Shown here: piece after piece, positions 25,804 to 35,330 of the stretch
How the letters are laid out: every line of letters begins with the position of its first letter
Numbering within the stretch: position 1 is the stretch's first letter
Assembly (NCBI RefSeq): GCF_003259505.1
Contig: NZ_QLLK01000009.1
Coordinates: 124,001-188,000 of the forward strand
Direction: 5' to 3'
From: Algoriphagus yeomjeoni
GTDB taxonomy: Bacteria; Bacteroidota; Bacteroidia; Cytophagales; Cyclobacteriaceae
Length of the DNA stretch: 64,000 nucleotides
Program-made: the position numbers and the translations under genes
The notes under the pieces: generated by a model
The model's input: only the letters and a program-made list of their open reading frames with translations
Database searches by the model: none
Told to the model about the DNA's origin: nothing

Positions 25804-26688
25804 TTAATAATCCAATTTATAGGCTACAACTTTGTTTTTGAAGAATGTAGGGACCAAAACAATGTTGTCTTCTGGAATAAACCCTATATCTGCAGTATTG
25901 GACGAAACATCTTTAGTGTCTAATAGCAATGTCTCTCCTTCTGCGTTTACAAAGTAAATTTCTCCTGCCCAGCGAGAAGCTACATAATTGCCATCTCCCA
26001 AAATCACCAATCCATCACCACCTGTGACAGTGCTATTCATAATCATGTCGGATCCGTCTGAGTTGAGCGCAACTAGTCCGGATTTATCCAAACCATATAA
26101 TGCCCCATCTTCTCCAATAGCAATACCATTGATAGACTCATGACCTTCAGTTACGGTAGAAATTGTCCCGCCATCGAGCATGTGTACTTTGCCAGTATTC
26201 ATATCTGTGAAATATACTTTGCCATCATAAGTAGCCAAATCGTTGAGAAACTGTCCACCTTCAATAGGGTATTTCTTGGAGATTTTTCCTGATTCTAAGT
26301 TGATTTCGACCAATTGATCAATGTCAGTTACGTAAAGGTTTCCGTTTGCAATGCCCATACCTTTTGGTGCATTCAATCCAGTGACCCACTCCTGAGTGAC
26401 TATGTTTCCTTCTTTATCGATGATGGAAATAGAACCTTTTCCATCTTTATCAGTAGGCTGCCCTTCTATATTAGATACATAGATTTTGCCAGAAGCAGCG
26501 TCGAATAGTACAGATTCATTAGTTGTCAAAGTCGAATCTGTCTCCCAAATCTTAGTAAGTGTTGGTGTTTTTACTTCCTCAACGACTACCTCCTCAGTCG
26601 TTTCTTCTGTTTTTGGAGAGGAACAATTTGCAAATAAGAATGCGCTTGAAAGTCCGAGAAGACCAAGCTTTAGTGCAGATGATTTCAT
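25804..26688 (-). CDS. SMP-30/gluconolactonase-like beta-propeller lipoprotein
   Basis: 294 residues with a lipoprotein signal ending in LFANC (C22), then an acidic TEETTEEVVVEEV linker and a propeller built of repeated strands such as KIYVSNIEGQPTDKDGKG, GLNAPKGMGIANGNLYVTDI, LATYDGKVYFTDMNTG and NGIAIGEDGALYGLD. The repeat style matches the SMP-30/gluconolaconase/NHL group. No catalytic claim is safe, since metal ligands are not obvious by eye. It probably sits on the outer or inner membrane facing the periplasm. It is 5 bases downstream of the esterase-like gene on the same strand, so the two are likely co-transcribed. Confidence 0.78.
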   Translation of the reverse strand: MKSSALKLGLLGLSSAFLFANCSSPKTEETTEEVVVEEVKTPTLTKIWETDSTLTTNESVLFDAASGKIYVSNIEGQPTDKDGKGSISIIDKEGNIVTQEWVTGLNAPKGMGIANGNLYVTDIDQLVEINLESGKISKKYPIEGGQFLNDLATYDGKVYFTDMNTGKVHMLDGGTISTVTEGHESINGIAIGEDGALYGLDKSGLVALNSDGSDMIMNSTVTGGDGLVILGDGNYVASRWAGEIYFVNAEGETLLLDTKDVSSNTADIGFIPEDNIVLVPTFFKNKVVAYKLDY

Positions 26689-26693
26689 ATTAG

Positions 26694-28421
26694 TTAGTTT
26701 TTAGTTAGTGTCCAGTTGTATTGATTAAATCCTGCTGGGGCTGTTTCTTTTAGACGTTCCCCTATTTCTTCCAGATAGAGTGTATTATACCTTAGTCTGG
26801 AGATATAGTTTGGCAGAGTAGGATCTCCGTTCCAGCAATGCTCGGCGCGGTCACCGTATGCGACTGTGCCATCATAATATGGATTTTGGGTTTGTTCCAA
26901 AAATTCTTCTGTCAAATAAACTGCATTGTTTAGGTAATAATTATCCATGTCCCCACAGTATATATTTACTTTTCCCTCAAGTTTTGGTCCTAAAGTATCC
27001 CAATCCCGCTCCATGATATGGCGAAGGTCGTAATTCTCTTTCCAATAGGAAGCAACTTCTGAGTCGATTTCTCCTGAATATTTATCCCAAATTGGTTTTG
27101 GATAACCATCTGTGCCCACAGGCGAATAAACAGCTTGCCAAATATCGAACTGATCTCCGGACCTACTTTTGTTGCCCCCTATAGCCAGTTCTTTATGATT
27201 CATATCCTGCACAGTAGCAGAAATATGGCCTAAATAGTCCCTATGACCAGGGCGAAGGGTCTTCCGGAATTCGCCTTCCTGATAATAGGCATTCTGATCT
27301 TCATAGAGATTGATTGACGTATAAGCTCTGAAATCTATAGGATCAGGGCATGCTGCGAAACAGCCATTGTATTCATCAGGATAAAAAACCTGTACCGCTA
27401 AAGCTTCCCATCCACCGGTAGATCCTCCATAGAGAAAGCGTGACCACCCTTCGCCTATACCTCGGAATTTTTCCTCAATATGGGGAATCAATTCATAAGT
27501 AATGGCATCACCATAGGGCCCTAAGTTTGCGGAATTAACAGCATAGCTATCGTCATAATAAGGATTTGCATGTTGGATCTCGATAATAATGAAGCGCTGG
27601 AAGTCTGGCGAAGTCCATTTTTGATAGAAATCATAGGCTTCTTGCTGCTGAATTTTTTCGTAGCCATAAATTCCAAACCGTGCACTGTAATCATCTTCAG
27701 ATAGGTCTGGGTCGGGTGGGATTGTTCTAAAACCTGAGAAATCCGAAGGAAAATGCCCGTGGAAAATCATCAAGGGGTAATACTGATTTGGGTTTTCATC
27801 ATAGCCTTCTGGAAGCAAAATGTTTGCGCCAAGGAACATGTCTCTTCCCCAGAATTCTGAAAGTTTTTCTGATTTGAATTGAATATGCTTGATGTATTTT
27901 GTGTCTTCGGGCTGAGTGACTTCTGGGATAATATTTTCAATCGTCAAGCTTAGCATTTGCCCTTTTTTCCAGTCCACTTTAACTGGATTGCTGTAAATGT
28001 TTTTTGGAGCCCGCGCCCACTGCCTACCTTCTCCTTGATCCATGGGAAGTTTTACGGTGTGTCCGTCAGCTCTTTCGAAGGTGTCGTGCTTTTGGATAAA
28101 AGCTTGGACATAATAGGTGCCATCTTCCATTTCCCCAATGCTTTCTACTGGATATCCAAAACTTTCAATGTCGAAAACGATTGCTTTCGAAGCTTCATAA
28201 TTTTCAAAATCCATCCCAAAAACCTGATTTGTACCCACATTATCATTGATTCCGAATCGAGGTTCTGAAGTGCTATCTGTAGAAAAAATCAAGAGCACTC
28301 GCCCATCTCTTAGCTCTGTTTGTAGAGATTCATCAATTTCGATTTCGATTTGAGAATTATTTGGAGAAGTACAGGCCCAGCTTGCAAATAGTATTAGGGC
28401 AAAATAGATGAATTGTTTCAT
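26694..28421 (-). CDS. Lipoprotein alpha/beta hydrolase, putative esterase
   Basis: 575 residues with a lipoprotein signal peptide (ALILFASWAC, C17). Residues about 25-180 form a beta-rich accessory region, followed by an alpha/beta-hydrolase domain resembling the esterase D / feruloyl esterase group: YYPLMIFHGHFPSDF, FIIIEIQHANPYYDDSY, and the nucleophile elbow S334 in LYGGSTGGWEA. The acid and histidine are likely in IYCGDMDNYYL and RAEHCWNGD near the C-terminus. Substrate unknown; a carbohydrate or peptide ester is plausible. It precedes the SMP-30-like gene and is divergent from the M19 dipeptidase gene. Confidence 0.75.
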   Translation of the reverse strand: MKQFIYFALILFASWACTSPNNSQIEIEIDESLQTELRDGRVLLIFSTDSTSEPRFGINDNVGTNQVFGMDFENYEASKAIVFDIESFGYPVESIGEMEDGTYYVQAFIQKHDTFERADGHTVKLPMDQGEGRQWARAPKNIYSNPVKVDWKKGQMLSLTIENIIPEVTQPEDTKYIKHIQFKSEKLSEFWGRDMFLGANILLPEGYDENPNQYYPLMIFHGHFPSDFSGFRTIPPDPDLSEDDYSARFGIYGYEKIQQQEAYDFYQKWTSPDFQRFIIIEIQHANPYYDDSYAVNSANLGPYGDAITYELIPHIEEKFRGIGEGWSRFLYGGSTGGWEALAVQVFYPDEYNGCFAACPDPIDFRAYTSINLYEDQNAYYQEGEFRKTLRPGHRDYLGHISATVQDMNHKELAIGGNKSRSGDQFDIWQAVYSPVGTDGYPKPIWDKYSGEIDSEVASYWKENYDLRHIMERDWDTLGPKLEGKVNIYCGDMDNYYLNNAVYLTEEFLEQTQNPYYDGTVAYGDRAEHCWNGDPTLPNYISRLRYNTLYLEEIGERLKETAPAGFNQYNWTLTKN

Positions 28422-28591
28422 GTTGGGTGGTTTTGTGTTGGAATTTACATATTTCCCATTGATTCTAGTGGTTATTGGTTTTTATAAACTTTAGAATCGA
28501 TAATAATATGGTTCAAAACGCCATTGATGGATTAATGGGATTTCAATTAGAAAAACCACTTATCTTACGGATTAATCTAACCCACCAACTT

Positions 28592-29851
28592 ATGAGAAAA
28601 TATTTAAGCCTTGTCTTATTGGTAACCATGGCAATTGCATGTGCCCCAAAGGAAGAAGAAACTGCAGTCGATTACACAGCTCTATCTGATGAAGAGCGCC
28701 TTGAGATAGCAACACAAATTGCACATGAAACTATCATGGTAGACGGCCATGTGGATTTACCCTACCGAATGAAAGTAGGTGGATTTACACTGCAACGCGA
28801 GATTTTGGATGTGTCGGTCCGTACACCTGATGGGAACTTTGATTTTCCCAGAGCCAAAGAAGGCGGTCTTGATGCGCCTTTTATGTCTATTTATATCCCT
28901 GCTGGACTTCAGCAGACGCCAGGTTCTTCCAAGGCTTTGGCAGATTCTCTCATTCTAATGACAGAACGTTTGGCTGAGACTTTTCCAGATCAATTTGCCA
29001 TGGCATATAGCCCCGCCGATATTGAAGCTAATTTTGCCGTAGGCAAAGTCTCTCTTCCAATGGGAATGGAAAATGGATCTGCACTAGAGGATAATATCTC
29101 AAACGTGGAATATTTTCACGGACGAGGTATTCGGTACATCACACTAACTCACGGGAAAGCCAATCTGATTGGAGACAGCAGCTATGATACAGTAAGACTA
29201 TATAATGGCTTGAGCGAATATGGCGAGAAGGTAGTGGCTGAAATGAACCGAGTGGGTATTATGGTTGATTTGTCACACGTTTCAGATGATACTTTTAAGG
29301 ATGCATTGGCGATTACCAAAGTTCCTACCATCGCCTCGCACTCATCTGTGAGGGCTTTTACTCCTGGTTTTGAGCGGAACATGAGTGATGAGTTGATTCA
29401 GGCTATGGCCAAAAATGGTGGAGTGATGATGATTAATTTCGGTGGTACTTTTATTGATTCTGCCTATGCTGCGGGAAGTTCAGCGGTACGTGAGCATCTC
29501 ATTAACTACCTAGCAGAAAATAATCTTTCGAGAGGAGATTCCGCAGCTCAGGCGTATATTTCTGAATACACAGCCGCTAACAATCCATTCCCAACAGTGC
29601 AGAGAGTTGCCGATCACATAGATTATGTGAAAGATTTAGTGGGCATTGACTACGTAGGTTTGGGTTCCGATTTCGATGGCGTTGGTGATTCTTTGCCTAC
29701 AGGATTGAAAGATGTTTCTATGTATCCAAACCTGATTGCGGAACTTTTAAAGCGTGGTTACTCTCGGGAGGAAATTGAAAAGATTTGTTATAAAAATATA
29801 TTCAGAGTATGGCAGGCTGTGGAGGATTATGCAGTTTCTCAAAAGGGATAA
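28592..29851 (+). CDS. M19 family membrane dipeptidase, lipoprotein
   Basis: 419 residues with a lipoprotein-type N-terminus (SLVLLVTMAIAC, C17). Family M19 (renal dipeptidase) zinc ligands are H53 and D55 in MVDGHVDLPYR; further conserved blocks are RYITLTHGKANLIGD, MVDLSHVSDDTF, IASHSSVRAF and YVGLGSDFDGVGD. Such enzymes cleave dipeptides and L/D-dipeptides. I chose ATG 28592 because the longer frame from 28475 adds a non-signal extension before the lipoprotein signal. The promoter region is shared with the divergent esterase gene. A terminator follows the gene. Confidence 0.92.
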   Translation: MRKYLSLVLLVTMAIACAPKEEETAVDYTALSDEERLEIATQIAHETIMVDGHVDLPYRMKVGGFTLQREILDVSVRTPDGNFDFPRAKEGGLDAPFMSIYIPAGLQQTPGSSKALADSLILMTERLAETFPDQFAMAYSPADIEANFAVGKVSLPMGMENGSALEDNISNVEYFHGRGIRYITLTHGKANLIGDSSYDTVRLYNGLSEYGEKVVAEMNRVGIMVDLSHVSDDTFKDALAITKVPTIASHSSVRAFTPGFERNMSDELIQAMAKNGGVMMINFGGTFIDSAYAAGSSAVREHLINYLAENNLSRGDSAAQAYISEYTAANNPFPTVQRVADHIDYVKDLVGIDYVGLGSDFDGVGDSLPTGLKDVSMYPNLIAELLKRGYSREEIEKICYKNIFRVWQAVEDYAVSQKG

Positions 29852-29876
29852 AAATTTGAAAGATATATTTACTTTG

Positions 29877-29916
29877 ACCCTGTTTCATATGTATGGAACA
29901 GGGTTTTATTTTTTAA
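29877..29916 (+). terminator. Intrinsic terminator after the M19 dipeptidase
   Basis: Arms ACCCTGTT (29877-29884) and AACAGGGT (29897-29904) are perfect, with a 12-base loop, and are followed by TTTATTTTTT. The T-tract covers the end of the leftward ORF6N gene (stop at 29906). Confidence 0.85.
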
Positions 29917-30415
29917 AACCAATTGTGTTCCTTTCCCCTAAACTTGGCTTCAGAAGTTCTTCTATCATTTGATAAATATGATTGATGTGCTGATTTTGGT
30001 TGGATTCTGCATCTTGTAATGCTTGAATTTTGTCCTGCAGCTCTGAATAATTAAGCGCCCATTCTCTGATCCTTACGAATGTTCGAATGATAGAAATATT
30101 GACTTGAATGGCCCTAGGGCTGTTTAGCACTGATGAAAGCATAGCAACGCCCTGTTCTGTGAAAACATATGGCAAGGTTCGACGACCTCCCCAACTTGAA
30201 GTCGCAATTTGCGACTTCAAGTTTGCCCATTCATCTGAAGTAAGGTGAAACATAAAATCTTCGGGAAAGCGATCTAGACTTCTTTTGACTTGCTCGTTAA
30301 GTCGTTTTGTTTCTACACCATACATTTCCGCCAGATCACTATCCAGCATTACCTTCTGATTTCGGATTTTGTGAATGAGCTGTAGTACCTGCTCCTCATT
30401 TAAAAGCTCACTCAT
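29906..30415 (-). CDS. ORF6N domain protein
   Basis: 169 residues with an N-terminal ORF6N domain (LLNEEQVLQLIHKIRNQKVM, then LDSDLAEMYGVETKRLNEQV, RFPEDFMFHLT and RRTLPYVFTEQGVAMLSSVL), as found in phage antirepressor-type and chromosomal DNA-binding proteins. A C-terminal coiled stretch follows (about 125-155). Function is likely DNA binding. It is monocistronic, divergent from clpB and not next to any phage gene. The coding sequence contains a 31-bp perfect palindrome. Chromosomal ORF6N genes are common in Bacteroidota, often with no clear role. Confidence 0.85.
   Translation of the reverse strand: MSELLNEEQVLQLIHKIRNQKVMLDSDLAEMYGVETKRLNEQVKRSLDRFPEDFMFHLTSDEWANLKSQIATSSWGGRRTLPYVFTEQGVAMLSSVLNSPRAIQVNISIIRTFVRIREWALNYSELQDKIQALQDAESNQNQHINHIYQMIEELLKPSLGERNTIGFKK
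30193..30223. repeat. Perfect palindrome inside the ORF6N gene
   Basis: 15-base arms at 30193-30207 and 30209-30223 surround a single base. The palindrome encodes the LKSQIATSS stretch of the ORF6N protein. As RNA it would fold into a long hairpin in the middle of the message. Confidence 0.9.
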
Positions 30416-30674
30416 AAATGATTGTTTTAAAAAGTGTAAACTAATATATAGAAATAGCCTCTTTTAACTACTCATAATGTCGTGAAATCATCATATTCCG
30501 AATAAAATTCTGCCAACTTTTCAGTTTTATAGGGTGAAATTCAATTTTTCCAGCCATTGTGACCGAGAAAAGCAATTGGAGGTAGTTTTGATAATAAGGA
30601 TTATAGCAAGTCCAGAGATTGAATCATTTGGCCTTGACTAGTAAAAGTAGATACCACTAATAACCAACTATACT

Positions 30675-33293
30675 ATGGACTTTAAGCAATTCACTATAAA
30701 ATCTCAGGAGGCGATTCAAAAGGCTCTGGAGATAGCTTCTTCAGCTGGACAGCCCAATATTGAGCCGGCACATTTGCTGAAAGGAATTATCTCAGAGGAT
30801 GAAAATGTAACTGAGTTTTTGTTCAAAAAACTTGGGACAAATAAGCAATTCATTTCCCAAAGACTAGATGAGCAATTGGCGAGACTGCCGAAAGTAAGCG
30901 GCGGACAGCAGCCACATTTATCGAATTATTCTAATCAAGTGCTTACAAAAGCAAAGGATTACCTGAAGACTTTTGGAGATGAATATGTTGCAATAGAGCA
31001 TTTGTTGCTGGCTATTTTGGCCTCAGGTGATGCTACTTCTCAGCTATTGAAGGATCAAGGTATTTCAGAAAAAGCATTGATCGAGGCAATTAAAGAACTT
31101 AGAAAAGGAAATAAGGTGACTGATCCGAATGCAGAAAGTAAATATCAGGCACTGGAGAAATACTCTAAGAATCTGAATGAGATGGCTAAAAAGGGGAAAA
31201 TTGACCCTGTGATAGGCCGTGATGAAGAAATTAGAAGAGTGCTTCAGATTTTGGCTAGAAGAACCAAAAATAACCCGATTCTTCTAGGTGAGCCAGGTGT
31301 GGGTAAGACTGCAATTGTGGAAGGCCTCGCGCAAAGAATTGTTTCTGGAGATGTGCCTGAAAACCTAAAATCCAAGACTCTTATCTCTTTAGATATGGGT
31401 TTGCTAGTGGCAGGAGCCAAATACAAAGGAGAATTCGAGGAGCGACTGAAAGCAGTAATCAAAGAAGTGACTGACGCTGAGGGAGAGATAATCTTATTTA
31501 TAGATGAGATTCACACCTTGATCGGTGCAGGTGGAGGCGGAGAAGGAGCCATGGATGCGGCCAACTTGCTGAAACCAGCTTTGGCACGAGGAGAACTTCA
31601 TGCAATCGGAGCTACTACGCTGAAGGAATATCAGAAATACATTGAAAAAGATAAGGCGCTGGAGCGAAGGTTCCAGGCAGTAATCGTAGATGAACCTGAT
31701 GCTGCAGATGCGATCTCGATCCTTAGAGGGATTAAGGATAAGTATGAATTGCACCATGGTGTGCGAATTAAAGATGATGCTGTAATTGCGGCAGTAGAGC
31801 TTTCTCAGCGATATATTTCCGATCGTTTCTTGCCAGATAAGGCCATTGACTTGATGGATGAAGCCGGAGCCAAATTAAGGATGGAAATTGATTCCTTGCC
31901 GCAGGAATTAGACGAGTTGAATCGTCGAATTATGCAGCTAGAGATCGAACGAGAGGCAATTCGAAGGGAAAAAAACAAGGATAAAGAGACAGTATTAAGT
32001 AAGGAATTGGCTGAGTTGGCTGAAAAGCGTGACAGTGTAAAAGCGAAGTGGGAAAGTGAAAAGGCTGTAATCACGGGTATTCAACGTGAAAAAGAGCGTA
32101 TTGACAATTATAAAGTTGAAGCTGAGCAAGCTGAGCGAGCTGGAGATTTTGGCAAAGTAGCGGAGATCCGATATGGTAAAATTGGTGAATCAGAACAGAA
32201 ATTGGAGTCTTTCAAGAGCCAGTTGAAGGAAATGCAAGCTGGCTCTCCTTTGCTGAAAGAGGAGGTAGATCAGGAGGATATTGCAGCTGTAGTGTCTAAA
32301 TGGACAGGAATTCCAATGAACAAAATGATCCAGTCAGAGCGTGAGAAGTTATTGCACTTGGAGGAAGAACTAGGAAGAAGAATAGCTGGTCAGAAGGAAG
32401 CAATCACTGCCTTATCAGATGCTGTTCGGAGAAGCCGGGCTGGACTACAGGATCCAAAGCGTCCGATTGGTAGCTTCATATTCATGGGTACGACTGGAGT
32501 TGGTAAAACTGAGCTTGCGAAAGCTTTGGCAGAATACCTCTTTAACGACGAGAATTCCATGGTGCGAATCGACATGTCAGAGTACCAAGAAAGACATGCA
32601 GTCAGCCGATTGGTAGGAGCGCCTCCAGGCTATGTAGGATACGATGAAGGTGGTCAGCTGACGGAAGCTGTCCGTAGAAAGCCTTATTCTGTCATCTTAT
32701 TAGATGAGATTGAAAAAGCGCATCCGGATGTCTTTAATATCCTCTTGCAAGTCTTGGATGACGGTAGATTGACTGATAATAAAGGCAGAATTGCCAATTT
32801 TAAGAACACGATTATCATCTTGACAACTAATATCGGATCGCACTTGATTCAAGAGCGATTTGCTGAGATGGAGGAGTGGAATAAAGATGAGGTTTTGGAT
32901 AAGACCAAAACAGAAGTTTATGAGCTGTTGAAAAAGTCTGTTCGTCCAGAGTTCTTAAATAGAATAGATGAAACGATTATGTTTGAGCCGCTGAACAAGC
33001 AGATTATCCGTAAGATCGTGGATATTCAATGGAGAGAGATTCAGCATCGTTTATCCGAATCAGGTATAGAAATAGAAGCGACCAAAGACGTCTTGGATTA
33101 TCTAGGTGAAGTAGGTTTTGATGCGAATTTCGGAGCAAGGCCGCTGAAGCGAACCATGCAGCGATTAGTACTCAACGAGCTTTCCAAACAGATTTTGGCA
33201 GGTTATATCAAAAACGACTCTGCGGTCTTGGTGGATTTGGATGCTGATAAGCAGGTTTACTTTAAAAATGTCGGCTCTGAAATAGAAGTGTAA
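30675..33293 (+). CDS. clpB: ATP-dependent disaggregase ClpB
   Basis: Hexameric AAA+ chaperone that works with DnaK/DnaJ/GrpE to dissolve protein aggregates. The 872-residue protein has an N-domain with two Clp repeats, AAA-1 (Walker A 205-212 GEPGVGKT, Walker [16 protein letters not shown]), the long M-domain coiled coil (about 400-530) that distinguishes ClpB from ClpA/C, and AAA-2 (Walker A 605-612 GTTGVGKT, Walker [15 protein letters not shown]) with the arginine-finger region and C-terminal D2 domain ([15 protein letters not shown]). The grpE-dnaJ pair is encoded 17 kb away. A terminator follows. Confidence 0.97.
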   Translation: MDFKQFTIKSQEAIQKALEIASSAGQPNIEPAHLLKGIISEDENVTEFLFKKLGTNKQFISQRLDEQLARLPKVSGGQQPHLSNYSNQVLTKAKDYLKTFGDEYVAIEHLLLAILASGDATSQLLKDQGISEKALIEAIKELRKGNKVTDPNAESKYQALEKYSKNLNEMAKKGKIDPVIGRDEEIRRVLQILARRTKNNPILLGEPGVGKTAIVEGLAQRIVSGDVPENLKSKTLISLDMGLLVAGAKYKGEFEERLKAVIKEVTDAEGEIILFIDEIHTLIGAGGGGEGAMDAANLLKPALARGELHAIGATTLKEYQKYIEKDKALERRFQAVIVDEPDAADAISILRGIKDKYELHHGVRIKDDAVIAAVELSQRYISDRFLPDKAIDLMDEAGAKLRMEIDSLPQELDELNRRIMQLEIEREAIRREKNKDKETVLSKELAELAEKRDSVKAKWESEKAVITGIQREKERIDNYKVEAEQAERAGDFGKVAEIRYGKIGESEQKLESFKSQLKEMQAGSPLLKEEVDQEDIAAVVSKWTGIPMNKMIQSEREKLLHLEEELGRRIAGQKEAITALSDAVRRSRAGLQDPKRPIGSFIFMGTTGVGKTELAKALAEYLFNDENSMVRIDMSEYQERHAVSRLVGAPPGYVGYDEGGQLTEAVRRKPYSVILLDEIEKAHPDVFNILLQVLDDGRLTDNKGRIANFKNTIIILTTNIGSHLIQERFAEMEEWNKDEVLDKTKTEVYELLKKSVRPEFLNRIDETIMFEPLNKQIIRKIVDIQWREIQHRLSESGIEIEATKDVLDYLGEVGFDANFGARPLKRTMQRLVLNELSKQILAGYIKNDSAVLVDLDADKQVYFKNVGSEIEV

Positions 33294-33315
33294 TTTAGGT
33301 TATTGGTTAGCGTTA

Positions 33316-33349
33316 AACCCTCGGAGCAAGTAGCTTCGAGGGTTTTTTG
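33316..33349 (+). terminator. Intrinsic terminator after clpB
   Basis: A stem of 12 bp including one G-U pair joins 33316-33327 (AACCCTCG plus GAGC) to 33333-33344 around loop aagta, followed by TTTTTTG. It lies 23 bases after clpB and ends at the stop of the leftward ATPase gene. Confidence 0.85.
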
Positions 33350-34492
33350 TTACCCTCCGATCCAATCCAGGTAATTCCCTGAATGAATCACATCGTATGT
33401 GGAGTCAGGGTAGGCTTTTGTCCAAGCAGCGGGAGCTTTGGGAGCTTTGGTACTTTTGTATTTAAACTCGTAAGCCCGAAGTGTATCAGCCCCTTCTTCC
33501 ACCCAATCGATTTCCTGCTGGTCATATGTTCTCCAGAAATAATTAGTACAGCGAATATGACTGTAATTCTGAAACTTCATCCGTTCTACGGCGAGGTAGT
33601 TTTCCCAAAGTTCTCCCACATCAGCCCGAAGTTCTAATCGATTGAAGTTTTGGATAATTGCATTCCGCACACCATTATCATAGAAATACCAGCGGCTATT
33701 TTTGACGATTTCCTTGCGAAGATTTCTACTGTATCCACCGATCTTGAAGACCACGAAAACTTTGGAAAGGAGATCCAGGTAGCGCTCCACGGTGTTTTTG
33801 GACATGCCAAGTTGCTTACCGAGTTCTTCCAGCGAAACTTCCTTTCCTACCTGAAAAGCCACTAGCCGGAGTAGCGAGTAGAGCTTGTCAGAATTTTTTA
33901 CCCCATCCGCCATCAGAATGTCTTTCAACAGGTAATCATTCATAATCTGATAGAGGTAGTCTTCCTTGTCTTTCCAATCAGGATAGCGAGTCAGTTCAGG
34001 GTAGCCTCCGAATATCAGCCGTTCTTCGCGCTTTTCCAGCGTAGTTTTGAAATCTTCCACTTGAGCAAATTCCATCTGGGCTAAAGGAAAGAGGAATAGC
34101 ATGTTTTTTCTCCCTACCAGGGGTTCGCCTACTTGCTGGTGCATGTCGAAGGATGAGGAGCCAGTGCCTATTACTTGTATTCCTTCAATCGTATCTACAA
34201 TCAGCTTTAAAATCAGCCCAATCTCAGGGATATGTTGTGCCTCATCGATGATCAAAAGCGTTTTGCCAGCTAGCAGACGGCTGTAGTTTGCTACTGATCT
34301 TTCTTGTAAAAGCGCCGCATCGAGCACATCTTCTCCATTAAGGATCAGGCTTTGCTGAGGATCGACATCTTTGGTAAATTGACGTACAAGCGCAGTTTTC
34401 CCTGATCTTCGTGGACCGAGAATCATCAATACCTTATTCGGTATGAGTTTCCGATCAAAATCGGCTCGTAATGCTCTGGGGATATTTTGCAC
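33350..34492 (-). CDS. AAA ATPase with DUF4143 / PD-(D/E)XK-like C-terminal domain
   Basis: 380 residues. The N-terminal P-loop is GPRRSGKT (26-33), with Walker B in LLIIDEAQHIPEI and a sensor-like VIGTGSSSF. The middle holds a winged-helix-like segment (EVSLEELGKQLGMSKNTVERYLD). The C-terminal domain contains QQEIDWVEE and YEFKYK, spaced like the D...ExK core of the PD-(D/E)XK fold seen in DUF4143 proteins. The family is common in bacteria and archaea; suggested roles include DNA metabolism and defence, but function is not established. It is convergent with clpB and divergent from the repeat array and CPXCG gene. Confidence 0.85.
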   Translation of the reverse strand: MQNIPRALRADFDRKLIPNKVLMILGPRRSGKTALVRQFTKDVDPQQSLILNGEDVLDAALLQERSVANYSRLLAGKTLLIIDEAQHIPEIGLILKLIVDTIEGIQVIGTGSSSFDMHQQVGEPLVGRKNMLFLFPLAQMEFAQVEDFKTTLEKREERLIFGGYPELTRYPDWKDKEDYLYQIMNDYLLKDILMADGVKNSDKLYSLLRLVAFQVGKEVSLEELGKQLGMSKNTVERYLDLLSKVFVVFKIGGYSRNLRKEIVKNSRWYFYDNGVRNAIIQNFNRLELRADVGELWENYLAVERMKFQNYSHIRCTNYFWRTYDQQEIDWVEEGADTLRAYEFKYKSTKAPKAPAAWTKAYPDSTYDVIHSGNYLDWIGG

Positions 34493-34550
34493 TGTCTATC
34501 TTATTGAAATACAGCACAAAGTAAATTGTTTTTGCTAGAATTTAAAAGAT

Positions 34551-34646
34551 AACTGACGGAATTAACGTAAATAGCGTCAGTTAGCTGATGGAATTAACGT
34601 AAATAGCGTCAGTTGACTGACGGAATTAATGTGAATAGCGTCATTT
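34551..34646. repeat. Three-copy 32-bp tandem repeat with hairpin arms
   Basis: Three head-to-tail units of exactly 32 bases occupy 34551-34582, 34583-34614 and 34615-34646. Unit 1 has perfect 8-base arms AACTGACG and CGTCAGTT around a 16-base core (gaattaacgtaaatag). Unit 2 differs in two left-arm positions that both remain paired as G-U when read as plus-strand RNA. Unit 3 has further changes, with one unpaired position. The array sits in the intergenic space between the leftward ATPase start and the rightward CPXCG gene. Confidence 0.95.
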
Positions 34647-34678
34647 GATTAAAGAAATGTAATTGATTATCTTCTGAT

Positions 34679-34861
34679 ATGCTTGAGCATTTCTTTCCAT
34701 GTCCTTATTGCTTCGAGGAGATTTCTATGTTGATTGATCCTTCCGTGGCCTCCCAAAAGTATATTGAGGACTGTGAAATTTGCTGTAATCCGATTGAGGT
34801 TCAGATCACAATTGAGGAAAATGAAATTGTTTCTTTTGAAGCAAAATCAATCGAGCATTAA
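34679..34861 (+). CDS. CPXCG motif cysteine-rich protein
   Basis: 60 residues with two cysteine pairs, CPYC near residues 8-11 and CEICC near 32-36, spaced like a small zinc ribbon. The pattern matches the CPXCG family (DUF7577-like small zinc ribbons). The rest is acidic. No role is known; its position next to a repeat array may be chance. The stop codon is adjacent to the stop of the next, leftward gene. Confidence 0.75.
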   Translation: MLEHFFPCPYCFEEISMLIDPSVASQKYIEDCEICCNPIEVQITIEENEIVSFEAKSIEH

Positions 34862-34862
34862 G

Positions 34863-35267
34863 CTACTCTACTTCTTTTTTCAGGGTGATTTTTCCCAGGT
34901 CCTTTGGTAATTTCTTTGTGTTTACCAACATCTCTGTGGATTCGTAATCAATCATTGAGATTTTTAAGGTCACAGTTTCTTCATTAAATTTTTCCAAATC
35001 CAACCAGAAATTACCTTCTATGTTAGCAACAGTTCCGGTAGTTGCATCTTTGACTTTGATGACCGCGCCAGGGATTGGCTTGTTTTCTGATGAAACAATA
35101 AGGCCTTTTACAGTTTTTTCATATTCTACTTGTTCCGTGTCAGGAGCTGCGGTAAGCTTGGAGATAGAAAAGGCTAATCCTCCAAGAAATAAACAAAATG
35201 AGACGATCACCCCAATATTTATCCTCCTTAACTTACGTTTGTGTGAATCAATCGATGTATTTTTCAT
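34863..35267 (-). CDS. Membrane-anchored CarboxypepD-reg-like domain protein
   Basis: 134 residues: a basic cytoplasmic tip (HKRKLRRINIG), one membrane helix (about 17-37), and a periplasmic carboxypeptidase-regulatory-like beta domain (about 50-132) with the characteristic KGLIVSSENKPIPGAVIKVK, GTVANIEGNFWLD and MIDYESTEMLV strands. The same domain forms the N-terminus of the outer-membrane receptor at 37699-40095. It could be a partner or anti-sigma-like sensor, but the pairing is not established. It lies 63 bases after the DPP-IV-like gene on the same strand. Confidence 0.78.
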   Translation of the reverse strand: MKNTSIDSHKRKLRRINIGVIVSFCLFLGGLAFSISKLTAAPDTEQVEYEKTVKGLIVSSENKPIPGAVIKVKDATTGTVANIEGNFWLDLEKFNEETVTLKISMIDYESTEMLVNTKKLPKDLGKITLKKEVE

Positions 35268-35330
35268 AGTCCTACTAAATTTTAATAGTAAGAAAAATAA
35301 AATAGTTGATTAATCCTAATCTTTTGATAA

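Noticed and set aside
29906-30415. Prophage remnant marked by the ORF6N gene
   Set aside because: No other phage gene, integrase or attachment site is nearby; stand-alone chromosomal ORF6N genes are known.
34551-34646. CRISPR array
   Set aside because: The 32-bp units are directly adjacent with no spacers, only three copies exist, and no cas gene is nearby.
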